Source of the DNA: DASQFQ01 sp963811595
GTDB lineage: Bacteria; Actinomycetota; Thermoleophilia; Solirubrobacterales; Solirubrobacteraceae
Reading direction: 5' to 3'
NCBI GenBank assembly: GCA_963811595.1
Contig: CAWERW010000001.1
Coordinates: 62,001-126,000 of the forward strand
Length of the DNA: 64,000 nt
Positions 50,206-59,216 of the stretch are shown in pieces; position 1 is the first letter of the stretch, and each line of letters begins with the position of its first letter. Made by a program: the position numbers and the translations under genes. The notes beneath the pieces are model-generated. The model did not search any database. It saw only the letters and a list, made by a program, of their open reading frames with translations, and was not told where the DNA came from.

Positions 50206-50463
50206 TTAGACGTCGTCGTCGCTGGCAGCCCGTCCGGCCAGGATGTCCGTCAGGCGCTGAACGTCGGCGCCCGAGATGACCTCCTCGCCGCCTTCGTGCT
50301 TCTTGCGCAGGCGGTTCACCAGCTCGGCCCGCAGGATGTCGATCTTTCCATGCAGGATGCGGCGCCGGTAGGACACCTCCTGCTCCTCGTCCGTGAGCTG
50401 CTGGATCAGGTCCTTCAGTTCCTGGTCCGAGAGCGACCCCAGATCGGGGAAGGTGTCCATCAT
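50206..50463 (-). CDS. RsiG-like c-di-GMP-dependent anti-sigma factor
   Basis: An 85-residue, mostly helical protein. Residues 26-48 contain EEQEVSYRRRILHGKIDILR followed by AEL, which matches the RsiG helical hairpin of Streptomyces. The c-di-GMP signature E(X)3S(X)2R(X)3Q(X)3D is present as E27, S31, R34, H38 and D42, with His in place of Gln. RsiG binds the sporulation/motility sigma factor WhiG when c-di-GMP is bound. No whiG/fliA gene is seen in this window. ATG 50461-50463 or the next ATG codon is the start. Confidence 0.78.
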   Translation of the reverse strand: MMDTFPDLGSLSDQELKDLIQQLTDEEQEVSYRRRILHGKIDILRAELVNRLRKKHEGGEEVISGADVQRLTDILAGRAASDDDV

Positions 50464-50513
50464 CAGAGCGTTCCTCTCCTCGCTTCGGCTACCACGCGCC
50501 TCACTCTAGCGGT

Positions 50514-51194
50514 TCAAGCTGAGCTTGAGGGTCCCTGTTCGCGGCTCAGCCGGATCGCCTCCCGGAGGTACAGGACGGTCGCCCCCAGCACGAGCACGAG
50601 ACCGAGGTAGAGGCACGCGTCGGCGACCCAGCCGACACCCGCCATGGCCAGGAAGAGCGCGGTCATGACCGGCCACACGCCGGCGCGGCCCCACCAGTTG
50701 ACCTTGACGTCCAAGCCGCGATTCAGGCCCCAGCGGACGAGCCCCATGACGAACAGCTCCCGCGCCACGAGCACCGCGAGCGCCCAGCGCGGCAGCAGGT
50801 CGAACTTCCAGCACACGATCACGCCGGAGATCACCAGCAGGCGGTCGACGAGCGGGTCCAGCAGCGCGCCGAAGCGCGAGTACTGGCCGGTCAGCCGCGC
50901 GGCGATGCCGTCGAGGTAGTCCGTCCACCCGATCACCGCGAAGATGATCAGCGGCACGAGGTCGGTGCCGTCCTCGGAGGTCAGCGCGAGCACCAGGAAC
51001 ACCGGGAGCAGCGCGAGCCGGAAGAAGCCGATCGCGTTCGGGATCGTCCACACCCGCCACGGCTGGCCCGCGAGCGTCTCGGGCGGTGGCGGGCCCGAGC
51101 GGTCGAGCCCGGACAGGCGCCGGAACGTCAGCCGCGCCTTCTCGGCGGCGTCCTGCATCTGCTCGCGGGCGCGATCCGCGCCGCTCTGGTTCAC
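50514..51194 (-). CDS. pgsA: CDP-alcohol phosphatidyltransferase (PgsA-like)
   Basis: A 226-residue membrane enzyme. The CDP-alcohol signature D-x2-DG-x2-AR-x8-G-x3-D-x3-D appears as DYLDGIAARLTGQYSRFGAL then LDPLVDR. About five transmembrane helices follow. The N-terminal ~45 residues are polar. It most likely makes phosphatidylglycerophosphate from CDP-diacylglycerol, though cardiolipin- or inositol-type relatives share the motif. GTG at 51192-51194 overlaps the proS stop (GTGA). Confidence 0.87.
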   Translation of the reverse strand: MNQSGADRAREQMQDAAEKARLTFRRLSGLDRSGPPPPETLAGQPWRVWTIPNAIGFFRLALLPVFLVLALTSEDGTDLVPLIIFAVIGWTDYLDGIAARLTGQYSRFGALLDPLVDRLLVISGVIVCWKFDLLPRWALAVLVARELFVMGLVRWGLNRGLDVKVNWWGRAGVWPVMTALFLAMAGVGWVADACLYLGLVLVLGATVLYLREAIRLSREQGPSSSA

Positions 51195-52876
51195 GCCAGG
51201 GTCCGCCACAGCTCCGCCGCCGCGGCCGCGGCGCCCTCCAGCGGCAGCGCGCGCGACTCCTGGCCGCGGCGCACCTGGGCCTCGAGCTCGCCGGAGGCGA
51301 GGGAGCGCTTGCCCGCGGTCAGGCGCAGCGGGCACCCGAGCAGCTCCGCGTCGGCGAACTTGCCGCCCGTGCCGACGTCGTCGCGGTCGTCGTAGAGCAC
51401 GTCGAGGCCGGCCTCGCCCAGCTCCGCGTAGAGCGTCTCGGCCAGCGCGCGCTCCTCCGTGCCCTGCTTGCCGAGGGCGACCAGGTGGACGTCGAACGGC
51501 GCGATCGCGCGCGGCCACGAGATCCCCTGCTCGTCGGCGAACTGCTCGACCGCGGCGGCGCAGATGCGCGCCGGGCCGATGCCGTAGGAGCCCATCCAGA
51601 TCAGCTGCTCGGCGCCGTTCTCGTCGAGGTAGGTGCCGCCCAGCGGCTCGGAGAAGCGCGTGCCGAGCTTGAAGATGTTGCCGACCTCGATCGCCGGCTC
51701 GATGCGGATCGGGTGCCCGCCGACGGTGTCGCCCTCGACCACCTTGCGCACGTCGGCGCGCTTGAACGGGAAGTCGCGGCCGGGCTCGACGCCCTGGAGG
51801 TGGAAGCCGTCGCGGTTGGCGCCGGCCACGTACGGACCGGGAGCGACCGCGTCGTCGAGCAGCACGGGCACGTCGGCGCCGACCGGGCCCATCGACCCGG
51901 CGGGCCCGACGCGCTGCGTGAACTCGTCCTCGCGGGCGGCGCGGAACGGCGCGCCCAGCGCGTTCGCGAGCTTGACGTCGTTGACCTGGTGGTCGCCGCG
52001 CAGCACCACGAGCACGAGCCCGCGGTCCTCGACCATCACGGGGTAGGACTTCAGCAGCGCGCCCTCGGGCAGGTGCAGCGAGCCGGCGACCTCGGCGATC
52101 GTGGTCAGGCCCGGTGTCGGGACCTCCTCGGGCGCGTCGCGCGGCGCGGGCAGCTCGACCGGCGCCGGGTCGGCGCTCGCGACCTCCACGTTGGCCGCGT
52201 AGCCGGAGGCGAGCGCGACGTCGTTCTCGCCCGCCGGGCACGGCGCCATGTACTCGTGGGCGCCGAAGCCGCCCATCATCCCGACGTCCGACTCGACCCG
52301 GTACCACTCGAGCCCGACCCGGTCGAAGACGCGGTCGTACGCCCCGCGGAAGCGCTCGTAGTGCTCGTCGAGGCCCGCCCGGTCGCGGTCGAACGTATAG
52401 GCGTCCTTCATGATGAACTCGCGCGTGCGCAGGATCCCGGCGCGCGGCCGCGCCTCGTCCCGCCCCTTGGTCTGGAAGTGGTAGGCCGAGAACGGCAGCT
52501 GGCGGTAGGAGCGCACGATCGAGGAGATGTGGAAGGTGATGACCTCCTCGTGGGTGAGCGCCAGCACCATGTCCGCGCCCCTGCGGTCCTTGAGCTTGAA
52601 CACCTCATCGATGGAATAACGCCCCGAGCGCTGCCACAGATCAGCCGGGTTGAGCACCGGCATCAACATCTCCTGGCAGTCGATCGCGTCCATCTCCTCG
52701 CGGACGATCTGGACGACCTTCGCGTGCGCCCGCCAGCCGGCGGGCAGGAACGTCCACAGGCCGGTGCCGAGCTGGCGCACGAGCCCGGCGCGGACCATCA
52801 GCTTGTGGGAGAGGGCCTCGGCGTCGGCCGGGGCCTGCTTCTCGGTGGGGAGCAAGTAGCGGGAGAGGCGGGTCAC
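51191..52876 (-). CDS. proS: Prolyl-tRNA synthetase (bacterial type)
   Basis: A 561-residue class II aminoacyl-tRNA synthetase. Motif 2 is the RTREFIMKDAYTFD region, class II motif 3 is GSYGIGPARICAAAVEQF, and the inserted YbaK-like editing domain lies around residues 230-380. The C-terminal anticodon-binding domain includes HLVALGKQGTEERALAETLY. Normal length. GTG start at 52874-52876. The pgsA gene is coupled downstream. It is divergent from sodA over 55 bp. Confidence 0.95.
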   Translation of the reverse strand: MTRLSRYLLPTEKQAPADAEALSHKLMVRAGLVRQLGTGLWTFLPAGWRAHAKVVQIVREEMDAIDCQEMLMPVLNPADLWQRSGRYSIDEVFKLKDRRGADMVLALTHEEVITFHISSIVRSYRQLPFSAYHFQTKGRDEARPRAGILRTREFIMKDAYTFDRDRAGLDEHYERFRGAYDRVFDRVGLEWYRVESDVGMMGGFGAHEYMAPCPAGENDVALASGYAANVEVASADPAPVELPAPRDAPEEVPTPGLTTIAEVAGSLHLPEGALLKSYPVMVEDRGLVLVVLRGDHQVNDVKLANALGAPFRAAREDEFTQRVGPAGSMGPVGADVPVLLDDAVAPGPYVAGANRDGFHLQGVEPGRDFPFKRADVRKVVEGDTVGGHPIRIEPAIEVGNIFKLGTRFSEPLGGTYLDENGAEQLIWMGSYGIGPARICAAAVEQFADEQGISWPRAIAPFDVHLVALGKQGTEERALAETLYAELGEAGLDVLYDDRDDVGTGGKFADAELLGCPLRLTAGKRSLASGELEAQVRRGQESRALPLEGAAAAAAELWRTLA

Positions 52877-52931
52877 TGTCCCGGGAAAGCTATCTTGCAG
52901 GCCCGTCCTGAATGCGAAGGAGGAGCTCCCA

Positions 52932-53537
52932 ATGGCCTACGAGGTCCCAGCGCTGCCATACGACTACGACGCTCTCGAGCCGCATATCGACGAGGCGACG
53001 ATGAAGGTCCACCATGACAAGCACCACCAGGCTTACGTGGACAAGGCGAACGCCGCCCTCGAAGGCACGGAGTGGGACGGCAAGCCGATCGAGGAGGTCC
53101 TGCAGAACCTCGACTCGCTGCCTTCCGACAAGCAGGGCCCGGTCCGCAACAACGGCGGCGGCCACTACAACCACGCGCTCTTCTGGGAGTCGATGAGCCC
53201 CGACGGCGGCGGCGAGCCCTCCGGCTCGCTCGGCGACGCCATCAACTCGGCGTTCGGCTCCTTCGACGACTTCAAGACCAAGCTCAAGGAGACCGGCGTC
53301 GGCCAGTTCGGCTCCGGCTGGGCGTGGCTCGTGCACGACGGCTCCGGGCTGGCGATCGTCGGCACGCCGAACCAGGACACGCCGCTCTCGGACGGCAAGA
53401 CGCCGCTCGTGGGCGTCGACGTGTGGGAGCACGCCTACTACCTCAAGTACCAGAACAAGCGCCCGGACTACATCGAGGCGTGGTTCAACACGATCGACTG
53501 GGACAAGGTCTCCGAGCGCTACGACGCGGTGGCCTAG
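52932..53537 (+). CDS. sodA: Superoxide dismutase, Mn/Fe type
   Basis: A 201-residue SOD that dismutates superoxide. Metal ligands are His27, His81 (in GGGHYNHALFWESMSP), Asp163 and His167 (in VDVWEHAYYLKY). GHYNHALFW and the Gly residues before it favour manganese but do not exclude iron. There is no signal peptide, so it is cytoplasmic. TATCTT (52891-52896) is a likely -10 box and GAAGGAGGAG is an unusually strong ribosome site just before ATG 52932. Confidence 0.96.
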   Translation: MAYEVPALPYDYDALEPHIDEATMKVHHDKHHQAYVDKANAALEGTEWDGKPIEEVLQNLDSLPSDKQGPVRNNGGGHYNHALFWESMSPDGGGEPSGSLGDAINSAFGSFDDFKTKLKETGVGQFGSGWAWLVHDGSGLAIVGTPNQDTPLSDGKTPLVGVDVWEHAYYLKYQNKRPDYIEAWFNTIDWDKVSERYDAVA

Positions 53538-53541
53538 CGCG

Positions 53542-55012
53542 CTGCTCCGGCTCGCGCTGATCACGGTTGCGGTCTGCCTGGCCGCCGCGGCTCCCGCGGC
53601 GGCCTCGCGCAGCCAGGAATCGATCTTCGAGGACGAGCACCAGCTGCTGGAGCTGGGCTCCGCGCGCGCGAACGCGACGCTCGACGACATCGACTCCCTG
53701 GGCGCCGACAGCGTGCGCTCGCTCGTGCTGTGGTCGCGCCTGGCGCCGCGCCGCAAGCCGCGCGGCTTCAAGGCGGCCGACCCGCGCGCCTACACGCCGG
53801 CGCTGTGGGACCCGTACGACGACCTCGTGCGCGGGACCGGCGTCCGCGGGCTGGGCCTGATCCTGTCGCCCTCGACGCCGATGCCGGCGTGGGCGTCGCG
53901 CTGCAAGCGCGGCAAGAAGGCGACGTGCAAGCCGCGGCCGTCGGACTACCGGGCGTTCGTGACCGCATTGGGCCGGCGCTACTCGGGCTCGTATGCGGAC
54001 GAGAACCAGGGCGGCGGCGTGCTCCCGCGGGTCACGCGCTGGTCGCTGGGCAACGAGCCCAACCAGCCGGGCTGGCTGACGCCGCAGTACGAGCGGCGCG
54101 GCGGGCGCCTCGTGGCGACCGCGGCGGTCGTCTACCGGCAGCTCGCGCTGGCGGGCGTGGCCGGCGCTGCGGGCCAGCGGCCACGGGCGCGACCAGATCC
54201 TGCTCGGCGAGACGGCGCCGATCGGCCGCACGAGCGGCTCGCTGGCGCGGCGTCCGATCCCGCCCGTCGAGTTCCTGCGCAAGCTGTTCTGCCTGACGCC
54301 CGGCGGCGGGCGGCTCGGCGGCGCCGACGGGCGGCGCCACTCCTGCCGGCGTGTGAAGCGCCTCGCGGTCAGCGGGTTCGCGCACCATCCCTACCAGCGC
54401 GGCGGCTCGCGGCCGCCGGCGGAGCCGCCCCAGGCGGCGGGCGAGATCACGATCTCGTCGCCCTCGCGGCTGCGGCGCGTGCTCGACCAGGCGGCGCGGC
54501 GCGGGCGGGTCCGGCGCGGGCTGCCGGTCTTCTACACCGAGTTCGGCTTCCAGACCAACCCGCCCGACCGCATCTTCGGCGTGCGCGCGACGCTGCAACC
54601 GGCCTACATCAACCAGTCGGACTGGATGGCCTACCGCGACCCGCGGGTGCGCGCGGTGGCGCAGTACAAGCTGATCGACGAGGCGTCGCTCGCGAGCTTC
54701 CAGTCCGGGCTGCGGTTCATCGACGGGCGGGCGAAGCCGGCCTACGAGGCATACCGGCTGCCGATCTGGGTGTCGGGGCGCGGCTCGCGGCTGCGGGTCT
54801 ACGGGCAGGTCCGGCCCGCGCCCGACTCCACGCCCCAGGCCGTGCTGATCCAGGTCCGCCCGCCGCGCGGCGGCGCGTTCCAGACCGTGCGGTCCGTCAC
54901 CGTGCGCTCGCGCTACGGGCAGTTCCTCGTGCGCGTGCCGGCGCGGCCGGGCGTGTGGCGGCTGGCCTGGGGCTCGCTGACCTCGCGCGAGGCGCGGGTC
55001 GCGCCACGATGA
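53542..55012 (+). CDS. Secreted clan-A glycoside-hydrolase-like protein, frameshifted
   Basis: An exported (beta/alpha)8 glycosidase-like protein homologous to the gene that follows. The N-terminus is a signal peptide (LALITVAVCLAAAAPAAASR). The acid/base Glu is in SLGNEPNQPGW and the nucleophile candidate in FYTEFGFQTNPP; a C-terminal beta domain ends at GSLTSREARVAPR. The frame changes once at about 54160: the first frame reads LALAGVAG, the second continues WPALRASGHGRDQILLGET. No ATG, GTG or TTG start is placed well, so the 5' end is uncertain. Substrate unknown. Confidence 0.75.
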
Positions 55013-56520
55013 TCGGGCGGGCGGTTCTCGCGACCGCCGCGCTGCTCCTGACGGCCGCGCCCGCCCACGCCGCCTCGAACCTCGAGGTCGGCATGGAGGA
55101 CGAGCGGCTGCTGCTCTCCGAGCCCGTGCACGCCGAGACCGCGATCGCCGGGATGGCGGCGGCGGGCGTCGACGTGGTGCGCATCCACGCGCGCTGGATC
55201 GAGGTCTCGCCGGGGCGCGACGCGCGGCGGCGCCCGCGCGGCTTCGACCTCGCCGACCACCGCTCGCCGCGCTACGACTGGCAGACGCTCGACCGCGCGG
55301 TCGACCTCACGCGGGCCGCCGGGATGCGCGTGATGCTGAGCGTGACCGGGCCCGGGCCGCTGTGGACCTCGCTCGCCCCGGCGCGCGGCAACCCCCGCTA
55401 CAAGCCGTCGCCGCGGCTGTTCGCCCAGTTCGCGCGCGCGGTCGCGACGCGCTACCGCGACCGGGTCGACCGCTACCTGATCTGGAACGAGCCGAACGTC
55501 GCGGGCTGGCTCGAGCCGCAGCAGACGTGCGTGGCGCGGCGCGTCTGCTTCCCGGCCTCGCCGCACATCTACCGCGGACTCGTGCGCGCGGCGCGACCGG
55601 CGATCGAGCGCGCCGATCCGGGCGCGCAGGTCCTGCTCGGAGAGCTCGCACCGCGCGGGCACCGGGCGATCTCGACGCGCTCGCCCGTGTCCCCGCTCCC
55701 GTTCCTGCGCGAGCTGGCGTGCGTCGACCGGCGCTACAAGCGGATGCGGCGCGGGCAGTGCCGCGGCTTCCGGCCTGCGCGGGCCGACGCGTTCGGCTAC
55801 CACCCGCACGGGGTCGAGTTCGGGCCCGAGGACCCGAATCCCGACCGCGACCAGGCGCAGATCGGCGACCTCCCGCGGCTGTTCTCGGTCCTCGACCGGC
55901 TCACGCGGATGGGCCGCATCGGGGCGCCGCGCGGCCGCTTCGACGTCTACCTGACCGAGTTCGGCTACCAGACGTCGCCCCCCGACCACGACGTCGGGAT
56001 CTCGCTCTCGCGCCACGCCCGCTACCTCCAGCAGGCGGCGTACCTGGCGTGGCGGCTGCCGCGGGTCCGCAACATCACGCAGTACCAGTGGCGCGACGAG
56101 CCGGTCATCGCCCGCGGCCGCGGCGTCAAGGCGTACTCGGGCTGGCAGGCGGGGCTGCGCTACGTCAACGACCGCCCGAAGCCGGCGATGCAGGCGTTCA
56201 CGGAGCCGTTCGTGGTCGACCTCGGGCCGCGCGGCCGGGTGGCGCGCTTCTGGGGCCAGATCCGGCCGGGGACCGGCGTGCGCACGGTGACCGTGCTGCG
56301 GCTCCGCCCGGGGCAGAACGTGTTCCGCCGCGTCGCGTCGGTGCGCACCGACGCGCGCGGCTACTGGACCCGCCGCCTGCCCATCCAGCGGCGCGCGAAG
56401 TACCGCTTCTCGTGGGAGGAGGCCGGCGCCACCGCGGGCGCGTCGCCGACACGCCGGCTGTCGGGCGTCGTCGACCTCGCCACCGACCCCGCGCGCCGCT
56501 GGCACGCGTCGCGGCCGTGA
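55009..56520 (+). CDS. Secreted clan-A glycoside-hydrolase-like protein (second copy)
   Basis: A 503-residue exported protein. Residues 1-21 form a signal peptide. The (beta/alpha)8 barrel includes AAGVDVVRIHARWIEVSP, the acid/base Glu in YLIWNEPNVAGWL and the nucleophile in VYLTEFGYQTSPPDH. The end is a beta-rich Ig-like module. These features fit GH5/GH39-like clan-A enzymes acting on polysaccharides outside the cell, but substrate is unknown. ATG 55009 overlaps the stop of the first copy (ATGA). Intact, unlike that copy. Confidence 0.83.
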   Translation: MIGRAVLATAALLLTAAPAHAASNLEVGMEDERLLLSEPVHAETAIAGMAAAGVDVVRIHARWIEVSPGRDARRRPRGFDLADHRSPRYDWQTLDRAVDLTRAAGMRVMLSVTGPGPLWTSLAPARGNPRYKPSPRLFAQFARAVATRYRDRVDRYLIWNEPNVAGWLEPQQTCVARRVCFPASPHIYRGLVRAARPAIERADPGAQVLLGELAPRGHRAISTRSPVSPLPFLRELACVDRRYKRMRRGQCRGFRPARADAFGYHPHGVEFGPEDPNPDRDQAQIGDLPRLFSVLDRLTRMGRIGAPRGRFDVYLTEFGYQTSPPDHDVGISLSRHARYLQQAAYLAWRLPRVRNITQYQWRDEPVIARGRGVKAYSGWQAGLRYVNDRPKPAMQAFTEPFVVDLGPRGRVARFWGQIRPGTGVRTVTVLRLRPGQNVFRRVASVRTDARGYWTRRLPIQRRAKYRFSWEEAGATAGASPTRRLSGVVDLATDPARRWHASRP

Positions 56521-57263
56521 GCGACGAGTTCCGCGACTTCTACACCGAGGGCTACTCGCTCTCCGATCGCGACGAGGCCGAGCAGATGGGCCGCTGGCGC
56601 GCGCTCGGCGCGCGCTCGAAGGCCGACCACGCGGTCGTCCTGTGTGCGCGCGCCGGGCTGCGCCCGCAGACGCTCGTGGAGATCGGCTGCGGCGACGGCG
56701 CGCTGCTGGCCGAGCTCGGGGAGCGCGGGCTCGCGCCGGTGCTCGACGGCTTCGAGCTCTCGCCGCCCGCGGCCGAGCTCGCGCGGGAGCGCGCGATCCC
56801 GGGCGCGCGGCGGATCGAGGCGTTCGACGGCGCCGACGTGCCGGCCGAGGACGGCGCGTATGACCTCGCGGTGCTCTCGCACGTGCTCGAGCACGTCCCC
56901 GAGCCGATGTCGCTGCTGCGCGAGGCCGCGCGGGTGGCGCCGGCGGTGCTCGTCGAGGTGCCGCTCGAGGACAACCGCTCGGCCCGGCGCGAGGAGAAGC
57001 GCGCGGAGGCCGCGCGCATCGGGCACGTCCAGTTCTTCGACCGCGCGGCGGTGCACGCGCTCATCCGCGTGGCGGGGCTGCGGGTGGCCGCCGAGCTCTC
57101 CGACCCCCTCCCCTACGCCCACCACGCGTTCTTCGCCGGGACGCGCGGGGAGCGGGCGCGCGCGGCGCTCAAGAGCGGCGTGCGCCGGGCGGTGTGGCGC
57201 GCGGCGCCCAAGCTGGCGGAACGGTTCTTCACCGTGCACTATGCGTGCCTGGCATGTCGGTGA
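56517..57263 (+). CDS. Class I SAM-dependent methyltransferase
   Basis: A 248-residue methyltransferase. The SAM-binding motif I is LVEIGCGDGALLAEL, followed by LDGFELSPPAAEL and the DLAVLSHVLEHVPEP motif IV. Start is GTG 56517, overlapping the preceding glycosidase stop (GTGA). It resembles the methyltransferases found in glycan and natural-product clusters, so it may modify a sugar. The C-terminal ~50 residues lack a known domain. Its last 10 bases overlap the GNAT gene start. Confidence 0.85.
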   Translation: MSDEFRDFYTEGYSLSDRDEAEQMGRWRALGARSKADHAVVLCARAGLRPQTLVEIGCGDGALLAELGERGLAPVLDGFELSPPAAELARERAIPGARRIEAFDGADVPAEDGAYDLAVLSHVLEHVPEPMSLLREAARVAPAVLVEVPLEDNRSARREEKRAEAARIGHVQFFDRAAVHALIRVAGLRVAAELSDPLPYAHHAFFAGTRGERARAALKSGVRRAVWRAAPKLAERFFTVHYACLACR

Positions 57264-57692
57264 CCGTCCGCGAGCTCGGCCCCGGAGAGACCGCCCTCGC
57301 GGCGCGCACGCTGCTGCAGCTGCGCCCGGGCCTCGGGAGCCCCGAGGCGCTCGCCCGGCACGTCGACGAGCGCCTGCGGGCCGGGGGCTACCGGCTGATC
57401 GGCGCGTTCGAGGAGGGCGCCGAGGAGGCGACCGCCGTCGCAGGCTTCCGCGTCAACGAATTCCTCGCGTGGGGCCGCCACCTCTACGTCGACGACCTCG
57501 TCACCGCCGAGTCGAGCCGCGGCCGTGGCCTCGCCGACCGCCTGTTCGCGTGGCTGGAGGACGAGGCGCAGCGCAGCGGCTGCACCCAGTTCCACCTCGA
57601 CTCAGGCGTCGGCGAGGACCGTCAGGACGCGCATCGGTTCTACTTCCGGCACGGGCTGCGGATCGGCGCGTACCACTTCCAGCGCGAGCTAG
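57254..57692 (+). CDS. GNAT-family N-acetyltransferase, probable frameshift at the 3' end
   Basis: An acetyl-CoA-dependent acyltransferase. Motif A is VDDLVTAESSRGRGLADRLF with the R/Q-x-x-G-x-G/A P-loop-like SSRGRGLA; the HRFYFRHGLRI segment is motif B. The conserved domain ends at about residue 145 (YHFQRELA). The literal frame continues to 57895 over the tail of the MFS gene, which would be unusual. A one-base shift near 57680 stops at the TAG at 57690-57692, and a perfect hairpin lies just beyond. The end given assumes that shift. Confidence 0.75.
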
Positions 57693-57706
57693 CGCGGAAA
57701 CGGCAC

Positions 57707-57723
57707 GGCCGCCGAGGGCGGCC
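57707..57723. terminator. Bidirectional hairpin between the GNAT and MFS genes
   Basis: GGCCGCC (57707-57713), loop GAG, GGCGGCC (57717-57723) form a perfect 7-bp stem. It lies between the inferred GNAT stop at 57692 and the inferred MFS stop at 57737, as expected for a shared terminator between convergent genes. There is no T-run on either side, so its strength is uncertain. Confidence 0.4.
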
Positions 57724-57736
57724 GACGGCATCCGCT

Positions 57737-59142
57737 CTAGGCCGGGACCGGCACCGGCTCGCCGGGACGACGCCGGCCTCCGAGCGCGGCTTGCCCGGCA
57801 CGAGCAGCGCCGCGACCGCGCCGACCGCCAGCACCACCGCGCCGACCCACAGCGCCGGGGCGAGGCCGTCGACGAACGCCTGGCCCGACTCGTAGCCGCC
57901 GGTCGCGCTGAACACCGCCGCCAGGACCGCGACGCCGAGGACGCCGCCGAGCTCGCGGATCGCGTTGTTCGCGCCCGACGCCTGGCCGGCCTCCTGCGGC
58001 TTGACGGCGCCGAGGATCGCGTTGGCGACCGGCGAGAAGACCAGCGCCATGCCGGTGCCGCCGAGCACGAAGGCCGGGACGAGGGCGCTGTAGGCGACAT
58101 CGGTCTCGGTGACCAGCGCGAGCCACGCGATCGCGATCGCCTGGAACGCGAGCCCCGCCGCCATCAGCGGCCGCGAGCCGATGCGGTCCGACAGCGCGCC
58201 CGCGATCGGGGCGACGATCATCGGCATGCCGGTCCACGGCAGCGTGCGCAGCCCGGCCTCGAGCGGGCCGTAGCCCCAGACGGTCTGGAAGAACTGGGCG
58301 AGCAGGAAGATCGAGCCGAAGATCCCGAACGACATCGCCAGCGACACGACGGAGGTGGCGCTGAAGGCGCGCGAGCGGAAGAAGCGCAGCGGCAGCATCG
58401 GCGCCGGGCTGCGGGCCTCCCAGAGACCGAACGCGACGAGCAGCGCCGCGCCCGCGAGGTAGGAGCCGACGACCGTCGCGCTCCCCCACCCGAGCGAGTT
58501 GCCCTCGACCGTGGCGTAGACGATGCCGAGCAGGCCGGCGGTGGCGAGGCCGACGCCCGGCAGGTCGAGGCGTCCGGCGGGGCCATGGCTCTCGGCGAGC
58601 CCGCGGCGCGCCAGCGGCAGCAGGGCGAGGCCGACGGGGACGTTGACCCAGAAGATCCACTGCCACGAGATGCTCTCGATGATCGCGCCGCCCACGAGCG
58701 GGCCGCTCGCGACGGCGAGGCCGCCGATGCCCGACCAGATGCCGAGCGCCAGCCCGCGCTTCTCAGCCGCGAACGCCTCGCTCAGCAGCGTCAGCGTCAG
58801 GGGGGCGACGATCGCGCCGCCGAGGCCCTGGATCGCCCGTGCGGCGATCAGCGCGTCGGTCGAGGGCGCCAGTGCCGCGGCCGCCGACGCGGCCGTGAAG
58901 ATCCCGATCCCGACGAGGAACATCCGCCGCCGCCCGAAGCGATCGCCCAGCGCCGCCCCGGTCAACAGGAAGACCGCGAACGCGAGCGTGTAGGCGTTGA
59001 CCGTCCACTCCAGGTCCTCGAGCGAGGCGCCGAGATCGGCGCGGATGCTCGGGAGGGCCGTCGTCACGACGAGGTTGTCGAGCGTGACCATGAAGATGGC
59101 GACCGAGGCGATCGCGAGGGTGATGAGACTGCGTCGTGGCAT
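57737..59142 (-). CDS. MFS drug exporter, DHA2 (EmrB/QacA) family, likely frameshift at the 3' end
   Basis: A 14-helix proton-linked multidrug exporter. Motif A is GDRFGRRRMFLVG, and motif C-like AIQGLGGAIVAPLTLTLLSE and SGPLVGGAIIESISWQWIFW (each quoted in full) are typical of EmrB/QacA. The literal frame runs to 57640 with a tail that is antisense to the GNAT core. A one-base shift near 57795 gives a short tail AALGGRRRPGEPVPVPA and the TAG at 57737. ATG 59140-59142. A perfect 13-bp inverted repeat sits just upstream. Confidence 0.87.
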
Positions 59143-59152
59143 CAGGGCTCCA

Positions 59153-59203
59153 GGTTGTGAGTGACCACTAACTTAGGTGGTATGTAAGCAGTCACTCACA
59201 ACC
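59153..59203. promoter_or_regulatory. Palindromic operator upstream of the MFS exporter
   Basis: GGTTGTGAGTGAC (59153-59165) and GTCACTCACAACC (59191-59203) are a perfect 13-bp inverted repeat separated by 25 AT-richer bases, which contain a plausible TAAGTT -10 box for the exporter (- strand). The layout fits a TetR- or MarR-type repressor of the drug exporter. No such regulator gene is in the window. Confidence 0.65.
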
Positions 59204-59216
59204 GGGTCAAGTACGG

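Noticed and set aside
57640..57736. The literal 3' end of the MFS exporter
   Set aside because: This tail is antisense to the conserved GNAT motif B region; a one-base shift gives a natural end at 57737.
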